In this document: piece after piece, positions 15,677 through 24,186 of the stretch
Numbering within the stretch: the stretch's first letter is position 1
How the letters are laid out: each line of letters opens with the position of its first letter
NCBI GenBank assembly: GCA_003486385.1
Contig: DNFT01000066.1
Location: 1 to 47,238, forward strand
From: Eubacterium sp.
GTDB taxonomy: Bacteria; Bacillota; Clostridia; Lachnospirales; Lachnospiraceae
Length of the DNA stretch: 47,238 nt
Direction of reading: 5' to 3'
Notes under the pieces: generated by a model
The model's database searches: none
What the model saw: the letters and a program-made list of their open reading frames with translations, nothing else
What the model was told of the DNA's origin: nothing
Made by a program: the position numbers and the translations under genes

Positions 15677-16897
15677 ATGAATTTGAAGAGCATATTTGAA
15701 AACACGGATTTCGTGCATGCTGGCGGAACAAAGGAGGAGTTACAGGTTGCCGAATACCTTAAGGGGCAGTGTGGGCAGCTTGGCGTGAAGGCATGGCTAG
15801 AGGATTTCCGCGTTGCCATGGGCGATATTGAGGAGGCACACCTTTATGCGGACGGTACGGAGATTGAGTGTAAGGCATTTGCCTACTGCGGAAGCGGTTC
15901 GGTTGAGGGTGAGCTGTATTATATGCCGGGTCTGGACAAGGTATCAATAGCCGGAGCGAAGGACAAGATAGTTCTGTTGGATGTGGGCGGTGTTTCATTT
16001 TTCACATACCAGGATCTTGTCAAGGCAGGGGCGAAGGCTATACTGTTCCAGTACGGAAATATTCACTATCCGGACAAGGACATTGAGCAGAGGGATCTGC
16101 GTGAGGCTGTTGTGGGAGAGGCAAAGAAGCTTCTGTGCGCCATGATAAATGCGGGCGAGGCTGTAAGTCTTGTAAAAAATGGTGTTAAGAATGTAAGACT
16201 TGAGGTGCGACAGAATGAGTATGACGGAAAGTCACACAATGTGGTTGCGGAGCTTCCGGGACAGAGGGATGAGTATATCGTTCTCAGCGCGCACTATGAT
16301 TCGACCACATTGTCACATGGTGCTTACGATAATATGAGCGGCTGTGCAGGGCTTCTTGGAATTATGGAGGCGCTTAAGGACAAGAAGTTAAATTACGGAC
16401 TGAGATTTGTATTCTGCGGAAGTGAGGAGAGAGGGCTACTTGGCTCAAAGGCGTATGTGAAGGAGCATGAGGCAGAGCTTGAAAAGTTCGCACTCAATAT
16501 CAATCTCGACATGATAGGAACCTACATGGGAAAATTCATCGCCTGCGTGACCGCTGAGGAAAAGCTGTCGCATTACATATCCTATATGGCTGCTGAGGTT
16601 GGATTCCCTGTTGCCTCAAGGACAGGAGTGTACTCAAGCGATTCCACACCTTTTGCCGATAAGGGAGTTCCTGCTGTATCATTTGCGCGCATTGCGGGTG
16701 GCAATGTGGCACCTATACATTGCCGCTATGACCTTATGGATGTGATGTCCATGGAGCAGTTAGAGCGCGACATAGATTTCCTTTCGCTGTTTACGGAGCG
16801 CTTTGCCAATGCTGTTGTATGTCCTGTTTCAAGGGAGATTCCGGAGGATATCAAGAAGCAGCTTGATGAATACCTGTTCAGGAAGAGAAAAGAGTGA
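15677..16897 (+). CDS. M28-family zinc aminopeptidase-like peptidase
   Basis: A 406-residue protein with the full M28 metal set: His206 and Asp208 in SAHYDSTT, bridging Asp218, catalytic Glu250 with Glu251, Asp278 in NLDMIG, and His348 in IHCRYD. Residues about 75-175 form the inserted PA-like domain (GVSFFTYQDLVKAGAKAILF). There is no signal peptide, so it is probably cytoplasmic, acting on peptides' N-termini. GGAGAGGAGACGAG precedes the ATG. It is separated from secDF by the long hairpin, so it is likely transcribed on its own. Its closeness to tldDE and the SCIFF genes may be chance. Exact substrate unknown. Confidence 0.9.
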   Translation: MNLKSIFENTDFVHAGGTKEELQVAEYLKGQCGQLGVKAWLEDFRVAMGDIEEAHLYADGTEIECKAFAYCGSGSVEGELYYMPGLDKVSIAGAKDKIVLLDVGGVSFFTYQDLVKAGAKAILFQYGNIHYPDKDIEQRDLREAVVGEAKKLLCAMINAGEAVSLVKNGVKNVRLEVRQNEYDGKSHNVVAELPGQRDEYIVLSAHYDSTTLSHGAYDNMSGCAGLLGIMEALKDKKLNYGLRFVFCGSEERGLLGSKAYVKEHEAELEKFALNINLDMIGTYMGKFIACVTAEEKLSHYISYMAAEVGFPVASRTGVYSSDSTPFADKGVPAVSFARIAGGNVAPIHCRYDLMDVMSMEQLERDIDFLSLFTERFANAVVCPVSREIPEDIKKQLDEYLFRKRKE

Positions 16898-16964
16898 TGG
16901 GCTTGGTATGCCTGCCACGCGAAAGCACCCATTGTCTGTCCAATAACTAAAAATACATATCTTT

Positions 16965-17178
16965 GGGCAGAGAAAAAGTATTGAAAATTAGAAGTAAGGG
17001 CTGTTTTCTCTGCCTTAATATATATAAAAAGCAGGTTATGGGCAGAGAAATAACAGTTCATGGCTAAAAAAATCTATCCATGAGGCTGTTTAATTAATGC
17101 TGTGGGCAGAGAAGTGACAAGCCAGGATAAAAAAATCTGCCCATAAAGCTGCTACATGAAGCTCATAGGCAGATTTTT
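16965..17178. repeat. Degenerate tandem repeat, three and a half units of 63-75 bases
   Basis: The word GGGCAGAGAA occurs at 16965, 17040 and 17104, and a shortened AGGCAG at 17167. Units two and three share a TAAAAAAATCT segment about 30 bases in, followed by CCAT and a GCTG word. Unit one has a perfect 11-bp inverted repeat (GGCAGAGAAAA with TTTTCTCTGCC), and unit two a 6-bp one (TCATGG/CCATGA). No open frame is supported here. Confidence 0.75.
17131..17178. terminator. Bidirectional terminator between the M28 peptidase and the antiporter
   Basis: AAAAATCTGCCCAT (17131-17144) pairs with ATAGGCAGATTTTT (17165-17178) with one mismatch. A-rich on the left and T-rich on the right, it can end transcripts from both strands. 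It is built from the end of the tandem repeat. Confidence 0.85.
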
Positions 17179-17194
17179 ATTTTCTTCAATTCTA

Positions 17195-18784
17195 TTATTT
17201 ATATGTAACCACCACATCCCCCTCCTCAATGACAGTCTTGCCATCCGGGATGAGGTTCTCATTTCCACGTATTATCATCGCGATAAGCTCATTAGGCGGA
17301 AGATTAAGCTCTGCGATTGTCTTTCCGCACCACTCATTTCCCTTTTCAATGTGCAGTTCTTCGAGCTTTTCGTTGGCTGCAGGTTCGTAGGACGGAACGC
17401 TGAGAATGATATTGTCACCGGCATGTATTACGGTATCGCCTCTGGTGACGATGGTCTGCTTGCCGCGCTTAATCATTATTGCGAGAGAGCCGGTAGGCAT
17501 GTTTACCTCGCGCACCATCTTATTGACCCAGTTGTGACCTTCCGGTATGAACATTCGCATGAGTGTGATTGCTGACTCTTCCTGATAGTCGTTGAAGGTC
17601 TTGCGGACATCGGCACTCTCATCGACCATGTCGAGCTTTTTGGAGGCGGCAGGAAGGAGTGTTCCCTGTATCGCTACCGAGAAAAGTGAAACCATGAACA
17701 CAATATGGAAGAGGTCGTAGGAGATATTGGCTCCGCTTGATATAACCATTATGGCGAACACGGACGAAGCGGCACCTCTAAGACCTGCCCATGACACCAG
17801 AAGGCATTGCTTAATGCTTGATTTAAAAGGAAGCATGATTGCAAATACGGCAATCGGTCTTGCGACAAGCGTCAGGATGACAACAATTGCAAGCGCCGGA
17901 AGAATAATCTGCGGCATTCTGTGAGGGAATGACAAAAGACCGAGCAGAAAGAATATAAGTATCTGTGCAAGGCTTGTTACTCCGTCAAAGAACGGAATAA
18001 GGATATTTTTATTCTTAATTTTGCTGTTACCTATTATAATACCCATAAAATACACGCTTAGGTATTGATTGCCGCCTGCAATCTCAGATGCGGCGTAGCA
18101 GAATAAAACTGCGGCAATCATAAAGATTGTATCAAGACCATCTGTTACAATATTGGTTCTGGTAAGAACGAGTATTGTTACTATTGCAAATACAATTCCG
18201 ACAATTGAGCCGAAGGTGAGCTGGGAGAAGATGTTCCATGCTATATTGCCGGTTTCTCCTGCTCCCACAAGACCGATACCTATTATGGTAAGCATATACG
18301 ACATCGGGTCATTACTACCACTTTCCATCTCAAGAAGAGAGGCTGTGCCGTCCTTTAAGTTGAGCTTTTTCTGCCTCAATATGGAGAAGACGCTTGCGGC
18401 ATCCGTCGAGGAGAGAACCGCACCGATTAAGAAGCTTTCTGCCATCGAAAAACGAAGTACGAAATGACAGAGTATGGCGGTGACACCGGCTGTGATTGCC
18501 ACACCCACGGTTGAGAGAAGAACTGCCCTTGCAGCGACAGGGCGTGCCAGTTTCCATTTGGTGTTAAAGCCACCGTAAAACATGATGAATATGAGAGCTA
18601 TCGAGCAGACACGTTCGGCGAGTTCATAATTGTCAAATGGAATCTTCACTATTCCGTCGCTTCCGAAAAGCATACCGATAAACATGAATAATATTAAGGT
18701 AGGCATGCCGAACTTGTCGGAAAACTTGTTGGCGAGTATACATAAAAAAATAACCGCAGATACAACTAAAATACCGTAAATCAT
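17195..18784 (-). CDS. K+/H+ or Na+/H+ antiporter, CPA family, with two RCK_C domains
   Basis: A 529-residue membrane antiporter resembling NhaP2/CvrA. About twelve helices fill residues 1-390; LSSTDAASVFSILR and ESGSNDPMSYML are the conserved ion-path segments. The C-terminal cytoplasmic part carries two TrkA-C (RCK_C) domains, at about 400-460 and 465-529, which in related proteins bind regulatory nucleotides such as cyclic di-AMP. It would exchange potassium or sodium for protons and help in pH and osmotic control. GGAGG lies upstream of the ATG at 18784. It is monocistronic, facing the M28 gene, with a palindromic GTGTAAT-GG-ATTACAC site in its leader. Confidence 0.92.
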   Translation of the reverse strand: MIYGILVVSAVIFLCILANKFSDKFGMPTLILFMFIGMLFGSDGIVKIPFDNYELAERVCSIALIFIMFYGGFNTKWKLARPVAARAVLLSTVGVAITAGVTAILCHFVLRFSMAESFLIGAVLSSTDAASVFSILRQKKLNLKDGTASLLEMESGSNDPMSYMLTIIGIGLVGAGETGNIAWNIFSQLTFGSIVGIVFAIVTILVLTRTNIVTDGLDTIFMIAAVLFCYAASEIAGGNQYLSVYFMGIIIGNSKIKNKNILIPFFDGVTSLAQILIFFLLGLLSFPHRMPQIILPALAIVVILTLVARPIAVFAIMLPFKSSIKQCLLVSWAGLRGAASSVFAIMVISSGANISYDLFHIVFMVSLFSVAIQGTLLPAASKKLDMVDESADVRKTFNDYQEESAITLMRMFIPEGHNWVNKMVREVNMPTGSLAIMIKRGKQTIVTRGDTVIHAGDNIILSVPSYEPAANEKLEELHIEKGNEWCGKTIAELNLPPNELIAMIIRGNENLIPDGKTVIEEGDVVVTYK

Positions 18785-18816
18785 AGTGTTAATCCTCCGT
18801 CTCTGTAAGTATATAT

Positions 18817-18832
18817 GTGTAATGGATTACAC
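18817..18832 (-). promoter_or_regulatory. Palindromic operator candidate upstream of the antiporter
   Basis: GTGTAAT-GG-ATTACAC is a perfect 7-bp inverted repeat 33 bases before the antiporter start. Two TATACT words on the minus strand flank it (complement at 18844-18849 and 18808-18813), so it overlaps or lies just after the promoter. The regulator is unknown. Confidence 0.5.
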
Positions 18833-18965
18833 TTATGGGTAAAAGTATAACATTTGGGTGCAAAATATTCCAGTTAAAAAACTATTAAGAAATGTGCTGT
18901 GATAAAACAGTAAATTGTGCACATAAAAAAGTGCGAAGAAATGTAAAATTTTTATTAAAATGTTC

Positions 18966-19024
18966 TTGACATCTAATATGCGTTAGCATATACTAACAAA
19001 GGATTTAAGTTAGATATTACTAAT
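18966..19024 (+). promoter_or_regulatory. feo operon promoter overlapped by two palindromic iron-box candidates
   Basis: TTGACA (18966-18971), 17 bases, and TATACT (18989-18994) form a strong promoter. GTTAGCATATACTAAC (18982-18997) covers the -10, and GTTAGATATTACTAAT (19009-19024) lies at the expected transcription start. Both share GTTAG-N6-CTAAY. An extra CTAA half site at 18973 precedes them in the same phase. The arrangement predicts repression when metal is plentiful, by a DtxR/IdeR-like or other metal repressor. Confidence 0.8.
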
Positions 19025-19052
19025 CAAGCACAGAGTGCGAAGAAGGGATGAT

Positions 19053-19265
19053 ATGATGCCGATTACGATGATGAAGGATGGGGAGACAGGAGTTATTAAG
19101 AAGGTCGGAGGTAAGGAAGAGACCAGAAAGTTCTTGGAGAATCTGGGTTTTGTTGTCGGTGGTACAGTCACTGTTGTGTCTGATATCGGAGGGAACCTGA
19201 TTGTCAATGTCAAGGACTCGAGGGTAGCTATAGGCAGGGATATGGCATGCAGGATTATGATATAA
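19053..19265 (+). CDS. feoA: FeoA-family protein, first copy
   Basis: A 70-residue SH3-like protein of the FeoA family, thought to act with the FeoB ferrous iron channel at the membrane. It shows the family core TGVIKKVGGKEETRKFLENLGF, then GGTVTVVSDIGGNLIVNVKDSRVAIGRDMA. The start is the first of two ATG codons, 5 bases after AAGGG. It is the first gene behind the two iron-box candidates. It is less typical than the second FeoA 95 bases downstream, so the two copies probably have different jobs rather than being a recent duplication. Confidence 0.9.
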   Translation: MMPITMMKDGETGVIKKVGGKEETRKFLENLGFVVGGTVTVVSDIGGNLIVNVKDSRVAIGRDMACRIMI

Positions 19266-19360
19266 TGTGCAAACAGGCATGAGCGCAAGAGAGTCAGAGG
19301 GAGCTTGCCAACAAGCCGTGCAGATATGTTAGCAATATCAATTTATATAGGAGGATTATT

Positions 19361-19582
19361 ATGAAGACTTTGAGAGAGGTTGCTGTAGGTCAGACCGTCA
19401 AGGTTTCGAAGCTTACAGGTGAAGGCCCGGTAAAGAGACGTATCATGGATATGGGAATTACCAAGGGTGTTGAGATTTATGTGAGAAAGGTTGCTCCTTT
19501 AGGTGATCCGGTTGAGGTTACTGTAAGAGGCTATGAGCTTTCACTTAGAAAAGAAGATGCGCAGATGATAGAGGTTGAATAG
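19361..19582 (+). CDS. feoA: FeoA-family protein, second copy
   Basis: A 73-residue SH3-like FeoA. LREVAVGQTVKVSKLTGEGP, then KRRIMDMGITKGVEIYVRKVAPLGDPVEV, and a final GYELSLRKEDAQMIEV are textbook family features. It probably modulates FeoB. AGGAGG precedes the ATG by the usual distance. It lies 95 bases after the first feoA and 249 bases before feoB, and that second gap has its own promoter and iron-box candidate, so feoB can be read with or without the feoA genes. Confidence 0.95.
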   Translation: MKTLREVAVGQTVKVSKLTGEGPVKRRIMDMGITKGVEIYVRKVAPLGDPVEVTVRGYELSLRKEDAQMIEVE

Positions 19583-19593
19583 GCCTTTATTTT

Positions 19594-19621
19594 TTGACAG
19601 TGGGTTAGAAACAACTAATAA
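19594..19621 (+). promoter_or_regulatory. Internal feoB promoter with a third iron-box candidate
   Basis: TTGACA (19594-19599) and a weaker TAATAA (19616-19621) enclose GTTAGAAACAACTAAT (19604-19619). This has the same GTTAG-N6-CTAAY form as the two boxes before the first feoA. The rest of the 249-base gap up to feoB shows nothing else I can name. Confidence 0.65.
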
Positions 19622-19831
19622 AAAGTAGAATATCGCAATTCTAAATAGTGTCATATAACGCAAGACGGAAATTAGTGATACATAATTCAAATGTTTTAAT
19701 GCGGTCTCACAGAGCACTATAAAAGCGATAGAAAAGAAGAGGCAATATATCAAGCCTGTTCAGGAAAAGAAAAAGTATGAGAAATTTTAGGAAATCAATA
19801 GCTTATCAACAAGTGGAAAGGAAGTTTTGAG

Positions 19832-22315
19832 ATGTCAATTAAAATTGCATTAGCAGGTAATCCTAACTGCGGTAAAACAACATTGTTCAATGCTCTGACA
19901 GGCTCTAACCAGTTCGTAGGTAACTGGCCGGGAGTTACAGTAGAGAAGAAGGAAGGAAAGCTAAAGGGAGAGAAGGATGTGATCATCACCGACCTTCCGG
20001 GTATCTATTCACTTTCACCATATACACTTGAGGAGGTTGTCGCAAGAAATTACCTCATCACAGAGAAGCCGGATGCTATCATCAATATCATTGATGGTAC
20101 AAATATAGAGAGAAACCTTTATCTCTCAACACAGCTCCTTGAGCTTGGCATACCTGTTGTCATGGCGGTAAATATGATCGATGTGCTTGAAAAGACAGGG
20201 GATAAGGTTCACCTTGATAAGCTCTCTAAGAAGCTTGGATGCCCTGTGGTTGCTATATCGGCACTCAAGGGAACAGGTCTTAAGGATGCAACAGACAAGG
20301 CAATTGCCGTAGCAAAGAGCGGGAAAGCAAACCAGATTGTGCATGAGTTCCAGCCAGGCGTTGAGGCAGCCATCTCTGCTGTAGAGGATAAGCTCGGCAC
20401 ACAGGTGTCAGAGGAGCAGAAGAGATTCTTCGCAATCAAGCTCCTTGAGAAGGATGACAAGATTGGAGCAAGACTTCAGACCGTACCTGATGTATCAGCG
20501 GAGATTAAAGCTCTTGAGGAGGAGCTTGATGATGATACAGAGAGCATCATCACAAATGAGAGGTATGTGTACATATCATCAATTATAGGCGAATGCCTTA
20601 CAAAGAACAAAAATAAGAAGCTTACAACATCGGATAAGATTGATAAGGTTGTAACTAACAGATGGCTTGCACTTCCTATTTTTGCTGTAGTTATGTTCAT
20701 AGTATACTATGTATCCGTAACAACAGTCGGAACATGGGCTACGGACTGGGCTAATGACGGTGTGTTCGGAGATGGCTGGCATTTATTCGCAATCGGTTCT
20801 TCAGCATTCGCAGATGACGATGAGCCTTATGTTGACGCTATGAATGTTGTATCAGGTTACCTTGAGAGCGTTGGCGCAGATGATGTACTTGAGGCAATCG
20901 ACAGCGAAGCTGATGACTATGATGCGGCAGCAGCGCAGGCGGCAGTTGACGAGGCACTCGCTTCGCTTGATGACGCATATACATTTACATACGGTGTTGA
21001 GGATGAAGAGACACTCAATGTCGAGGAGTTCGAGGCTACAGGCGCGGACGTAAAGAAAGCAGCACAGGTTCTCACGGCAGCAGGCTATGAGGAGCCGGAT
21101 CCTGCCGATTACGGTGTATGGGTTCCGGGTATTCCGGCACTTTTAGAGTCAGGACTTGACGCTATCGGCTGTGCAGACTGGTTAAAGGGACTTATCCTTG
21201 ACGGTATTGTAGCCGGTGTCGGTGCGGTGCTTGGTTTCGTTCCTCAGATGCTCGTGCTCTTTATATTCCTTGCATTCCTTGAGTCCTGCGGATATATGGC
21301 GCGTATTGCGTTCATCATGGATAGAATTTTCCGTAAGTTCGGTCTTTCAGGTAAGTCATTCATTCCTATGCTTATCGGTTCAGGCTGTGGAGTTCCGGGT
21401 ATCATGGCTTCACGTACAATCGAGAATGACAGAGACCGTAAGATGACAATTATGACAACGACATTTATTCCTTGCGGAGCTAAGCTTCCGTTCATCGCGA
21501 TGGTTGCAGGTGCAATCTTCGGCGGTGCTCCTTGGGTAGCTCCTTCAGCATACTTCCTCGGAATATTTGCAATAATCTGCTCAGGTATCATTTTAAAGAA
21601 GACTAAGATTTTTGAGGGAGATCCTGCTCCTTTCGTTATGGAGCTTCCTGCATACCACATGCCTACGGTAGGCACTGTACTCAGAAGCATGTGGGAGCGT
21701 GGCTGGTCCTTCATCAAGAAGGCAGGAACAATCATCCTTCTTTCAACAATTATTGTATGGTTCACAACCTACTTCGGATTTACAGAGGACGGCTTCAGAA
21801 TGTTATCTGAGGACGAGATTGATATGAGTATCCTCGGCAAGGTTGGTCAGGCAATCGCCTGGATTTTCGCACCACAGGGCTTCGGCAACTGGCAGGCAAC
21901 AGTAGCTTCCATCACAGGACTTGTTGCAAAGGAGAACATCGTTGGTACAATGGGTATCCTCTACAGTGTAGGAGAGGGCTCAGTATATGCTAACATGGCA
22001 GCAACCTTCACACTGGCAAGCGGTTATGCATTCCTTGCATTCAACCTTCTGTGTGCTCCTTGCTTTGCAGCCATGGGTGCAATAAAGAGAGAGATGAACT
22101 CTCCAAAGTGGTTCTGGATTGCTGTTGGTTATCAGTGTGGTCTTGCTTATCTCGTATCGCTTGTAATCAACAATGTTGTCGGTCTTTTCACAGGTGAGTC
22201 ACCATTCTCATTCTGGACAGTGGTTGCTTTCCTTGTAATCGCAGGCTTTGTATATCTCCTTGTAAGACCTTATAAGAAGAGCATGACCTTAAAGGTTGAC
22301 AAGAAGCTTGCATAA
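19832..22315 (+). CDS. feoB: Ferrous iron transporter FeoB with an acidic loop insert
   Basis: An 827-residue membrane GTPase for Fe2+ uptake. The N-terminal G domain has GNPNCGKTT (G1, residues 9-17), the switch around NWPGVTVEKKEG, DLPG (G3, 54-57), NMID (G4, 114-117) and SALKGTG (G5). The transmembrane part starts near 278, with both Gate motifs (GYMARIAFIMDR, then GSGCGVPGIMASRT; later TLASGYAFLAFNLLCAPC). Between membrane helices one and two, residues about 313-430 hold an acidic, Ala-rich segment of some 100 residues that is absent from ordinary FeoB of about 670-770 residues. AAAGGAAG precedes the ATG. Regulated by the box at 19604 and the upstream operon promoter. Confidence 0.95.
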   Translation: MSIKIALAGNPNCGKTTLFNALTGSNQFVGNWPGVTVEKKEGKLKGEKDVIITDLPGIYSLSPYTLEEVVARNYLITEKPDAIINIIDGTNIERNLYLSTQLLELGIPVVMAVNMIDVLEKTGDKVHLDKLSKKLGCPVVAISALKGTGLKDATDKAIAVAKSGKANQIVHEFQPGVEAAISAVEDKLGTQVSEEQKRFFAIKLLEKDDKIGARLQTVPDVSAEIKALEEELDDDTESIITNERYVYISSIIGECLTKNKNKKLTTSDKIDKVVTNRWLALPIFAVVMFIVYYVSVTTVGTWATDWANDGVFGDGWHLFAIGSSAFADDDEPYVDAMNVVSGYLESVGADDVLEAIDSEADDYDAAAAQAAVDEALASLDDAYTFTYGVEDEETLNVEEFEATGADVKKAAQVLTAAGYEEPDPADYGVWVPGIPALLESGLDAIGCADWLKGLILDGIVAGVGAVLGFVPQMLVLFIFLAFLESCGYMARIAFIMDRIFRKFGLSGKSFIPMLIGSGCGVPGIMASRTIENDRDRKMTIMTTTFIPCGAKLPFIAMVAGAIFGGAPWVAPSAYFLGIFAIICSGIILKKTKIFEGDPAPFVMELPAYHMPTVGTVLRSMWERGWSFIKKAGTIILLSTIIVWFTTYFGFTEDGFRMLSEDEIDMSILGKVGQAIAWIFAPQGFGNWQATVASITGLVAKENIVGTMGILYSVGEGSVYANMAATFTLASGYAFLAFNLLCAPCFAAMGAIKREMNSPKWFWIAVGYQCGLAYLVSLVINNVVGLFTGESPFSFWTVVAFLVIAGFVYLLVRPYKKSMTLKVDKKLA

Positions 22316-22354
22316 TTTAGCGTTCTCTCAATTTCCATAATGTGTTTTGTTATA

Positions 22355-22390
22355 AATAACTCCGTCGCGTATGCGGCGGGGTTATTTATT
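22355..22390 (+). terminator. Terminator of the feo operon
   Basis: AATAACTCCGTCGC (22355-22368) pairs with GCGGCGGGGTTATT (22373-22386) over 14 bases with two G-U pairs around a GTAT loop. TATT follows. The A/T ends make it usable from either side. Confidence 0.85.
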
Positions 22391-22608
22391 AATTATAGGA
22401 AAATTCATTGAACTTCCCTGTCATATAAAAGCTCTCCGGACAGGGGCATATAACTGTGCCCTGTACAATCCACCGACCCTGCCGAAGATATACCGCAAGA
22501 AAGGTGAGGTTGAGAGGAAATAGAGCAATGGATAGGTAGACTATAAAGATGAACCGGAATAAAATGTTGGTATAATATATCATATTACGATGTAAAGGAA
22601 GGTTGAGA

Positions 22609-24120
22609 ATGGTGGCAAAATGTATTACTATTGATAAGAATAACAATGTAAGCTTCAACAATAATGTTGATTACTGTATTGGGACAGGGAGGATGGGACT
22701 TGCCCTGCAGAGAGAGTACTTTAATCAGCTTAAGCTGGTTCAGGAGAAGATAGGCTTTTCGCATATCAGGGGACATGGACTTTTTTCGGATGATATGGCT
22801 ATATATCACGAATATAAGGACTCGGAGGGAAATTACCGAGCTGAGTATAATTTTACATATCTTGACCTTGTTATGGATTCCTACAAGGAGCTGAATATCA
22901 AGCCGTTTCTTGAACTGGGTTTTATGCCGGCGGCTCTGGCATCCGGGACACAGACAATATTTTATTGGAAGGGAAACACCACACCGCCTAAGAGTGAGCA
23001 GGGCTGGTGTGAACTTGTGAAAGCAACACTTGGGCACCTTATGGAGCGTTATGGTGCAGATGAGGTAGTCACATGGCCGGTTGAGGTGTGGAATGAACCG
23101 AATCTTCCGGGATTCTGGGAGAATGCGGATATGCAGAAATATTTCCGGCTGTTTGAGATTACATTCGGTGCGGTAAAGGAGCTTGATTCACGTTTCAGGG
23201 TGGGTGGACCTGCTGTATGCGGTGTCAATGATGAATACTGGATAAGGGAATTTATGAAGTTTTGCAGGGAGAAGAAGCTGGCAGTGGACTTCATTACAAG
23301 ACATCATTATACAACTGAACTGCCGGAAAGTGAGGGACATTATGGCTACCAGAGGCTTAGTGAGCCAGAGTCCGGATTTGAGAATCTCATGACAACAAGA
23401 AGGATCATTGATGAGTTTGAAGAATATGCCGGTAGGGAGATTCACATTACAGAGTTTAACACCTCGTATATTCCGAATAATCCGATTCATGACACTAACC
23501 TCAATGCGGCGTATATAGCACAGCAGCTTTCAAGACTTGGTGATATGAATGAATCCTATTCGTATTGGACGTTTGGGGATATATTTGAGGAATGTGGTGT
23601 ACCATTTACACCATTCCATGGTGGTTTTGGACTTGTCGCTGATGGATGTATACCAAAGCCGACCTTCTGGATATTTAATTTTTATAAGAAACTGCGGGGA
23701 GACTGCGTATATCGTTCAGATGAGGTTATTGTTACCTTGGATTCTGATGGAATATACCATGGGATAATGTGGAATCCTTGCTATGGTGATAAAAATGGCA
23801 CTATAAATGTATGCCTGGATATTCCGGCAGAGGATGAAGAAAAATACTGCCTTGTAAAGAAAACGGTTGATGAAAACACCTGTAATCCGCTTAGAGCATG
23901 GCATGAACTTGGGGAACCGGCAGCTCTTACTGCTGAACAGAAGGAAATTATACTTGAGGTATCCGGACCTTTTGTGGAGACAGAATGTGTTAAGGCAGAA
24001 GCTGGTGTCATAAGGCTTGATAATACTGTGACGGAAAATGGAGTTGTTTATTTTGAGCTTCTGCAGATTAAGAAAAATAATGACCGCGGATATGACTATG
24101 AGAGGGCATTGAGGGCATAA
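22609..24120 (+). CDS. GH39 beta-xylosidase-like glycoside hydrolase
   Basis: A 503-residue retaining glycosidase of clan A. The acid/base is Glu163 in EVWNEPN and the nucleophile Glu282 in IHITEFN, both placed as in GH39 beta-xylosidases; the N-terminal GTGRMGLALQREYF and IRGHGLFSDDMAIYHE segments also match that family. It has no signal peptide, so it should hydrolyse imported xylo-oligosaccharides in the cytoplasm. ATG 22609 is chosen, with AAAGGAAGG upstream; a TTG six bases earlier is too near it. A TATAAT at 22571 may be its -10. The 293-base gap upstream contains the feo terminator and a weak inverted repeat near 22438. An esterase lipoprotein follows. Confidence 0.9.
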   Translation: MVAKCITIDKNNNVSFNNNVDYCIGTGRMGLALQREYFNQLKLVQEKIGFSHIRGHGLFSDDMAIYHEYKDSEGNYRAEYNFTYLDLVMDSYKELNIKPFLELGFMPAALASGTQTIFYWKGNTTPPKSEQGWCELVKATLGHLMERYGADEVVTWPVEVWNEPNLPGFWENADMQKYFRLFEITFGAVKELDSRFRVGGPAVCGVNDEYWIREFMKFCREKKLAVDFITRHHYTTELPESEGHYGYQRLSEPESGFENLMTTRRIIDEFEEYAGREIHITEFNTSYIPNNPIHDTNLNAAYIAQQLSRLGDMNESYSYWTFGDIFEECGVPFTPFHGGFGLVADGCIPKPTFWIFNFYKKLRGDCVYRSDEVIVTLDSDGIYHGIMWNPCYGDKNGTINVCLDIPAEDEEKYCLVKKTVDENTCNPLRAWHELGEPAALTAEQKEIILEVSGPFVETECVKAEAGVIRLDNTVTENGVVYFELLQIKKNNDRGYDYERALRA

Positions 24121-24186
24121 CAGCTGCGGTATATTTAACAGATAGTAAACATAAAGAATAGTATAGTTCGTGAAAGCAGGTACAAA

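Noticed and set aside
16965..17178. CRISPR array
   Set aside because: Units are degenerate, adjoin without unique spacers, and no cas genes are near.
18785..18960. c-di-AMP (ydaO) riboswitch before the antiporter
   Set aside because: The leader is AT-rich and short; apart from the 16-base palindrome no multi-stem structure of that class is visible.
22585..23037. Minus-strand open frame of 150 codons antisense to the GH39 gene start
   Set aside because: Overlaps the conserved N-terminus of the glycosidase; no ribosome site and no recognisable family.
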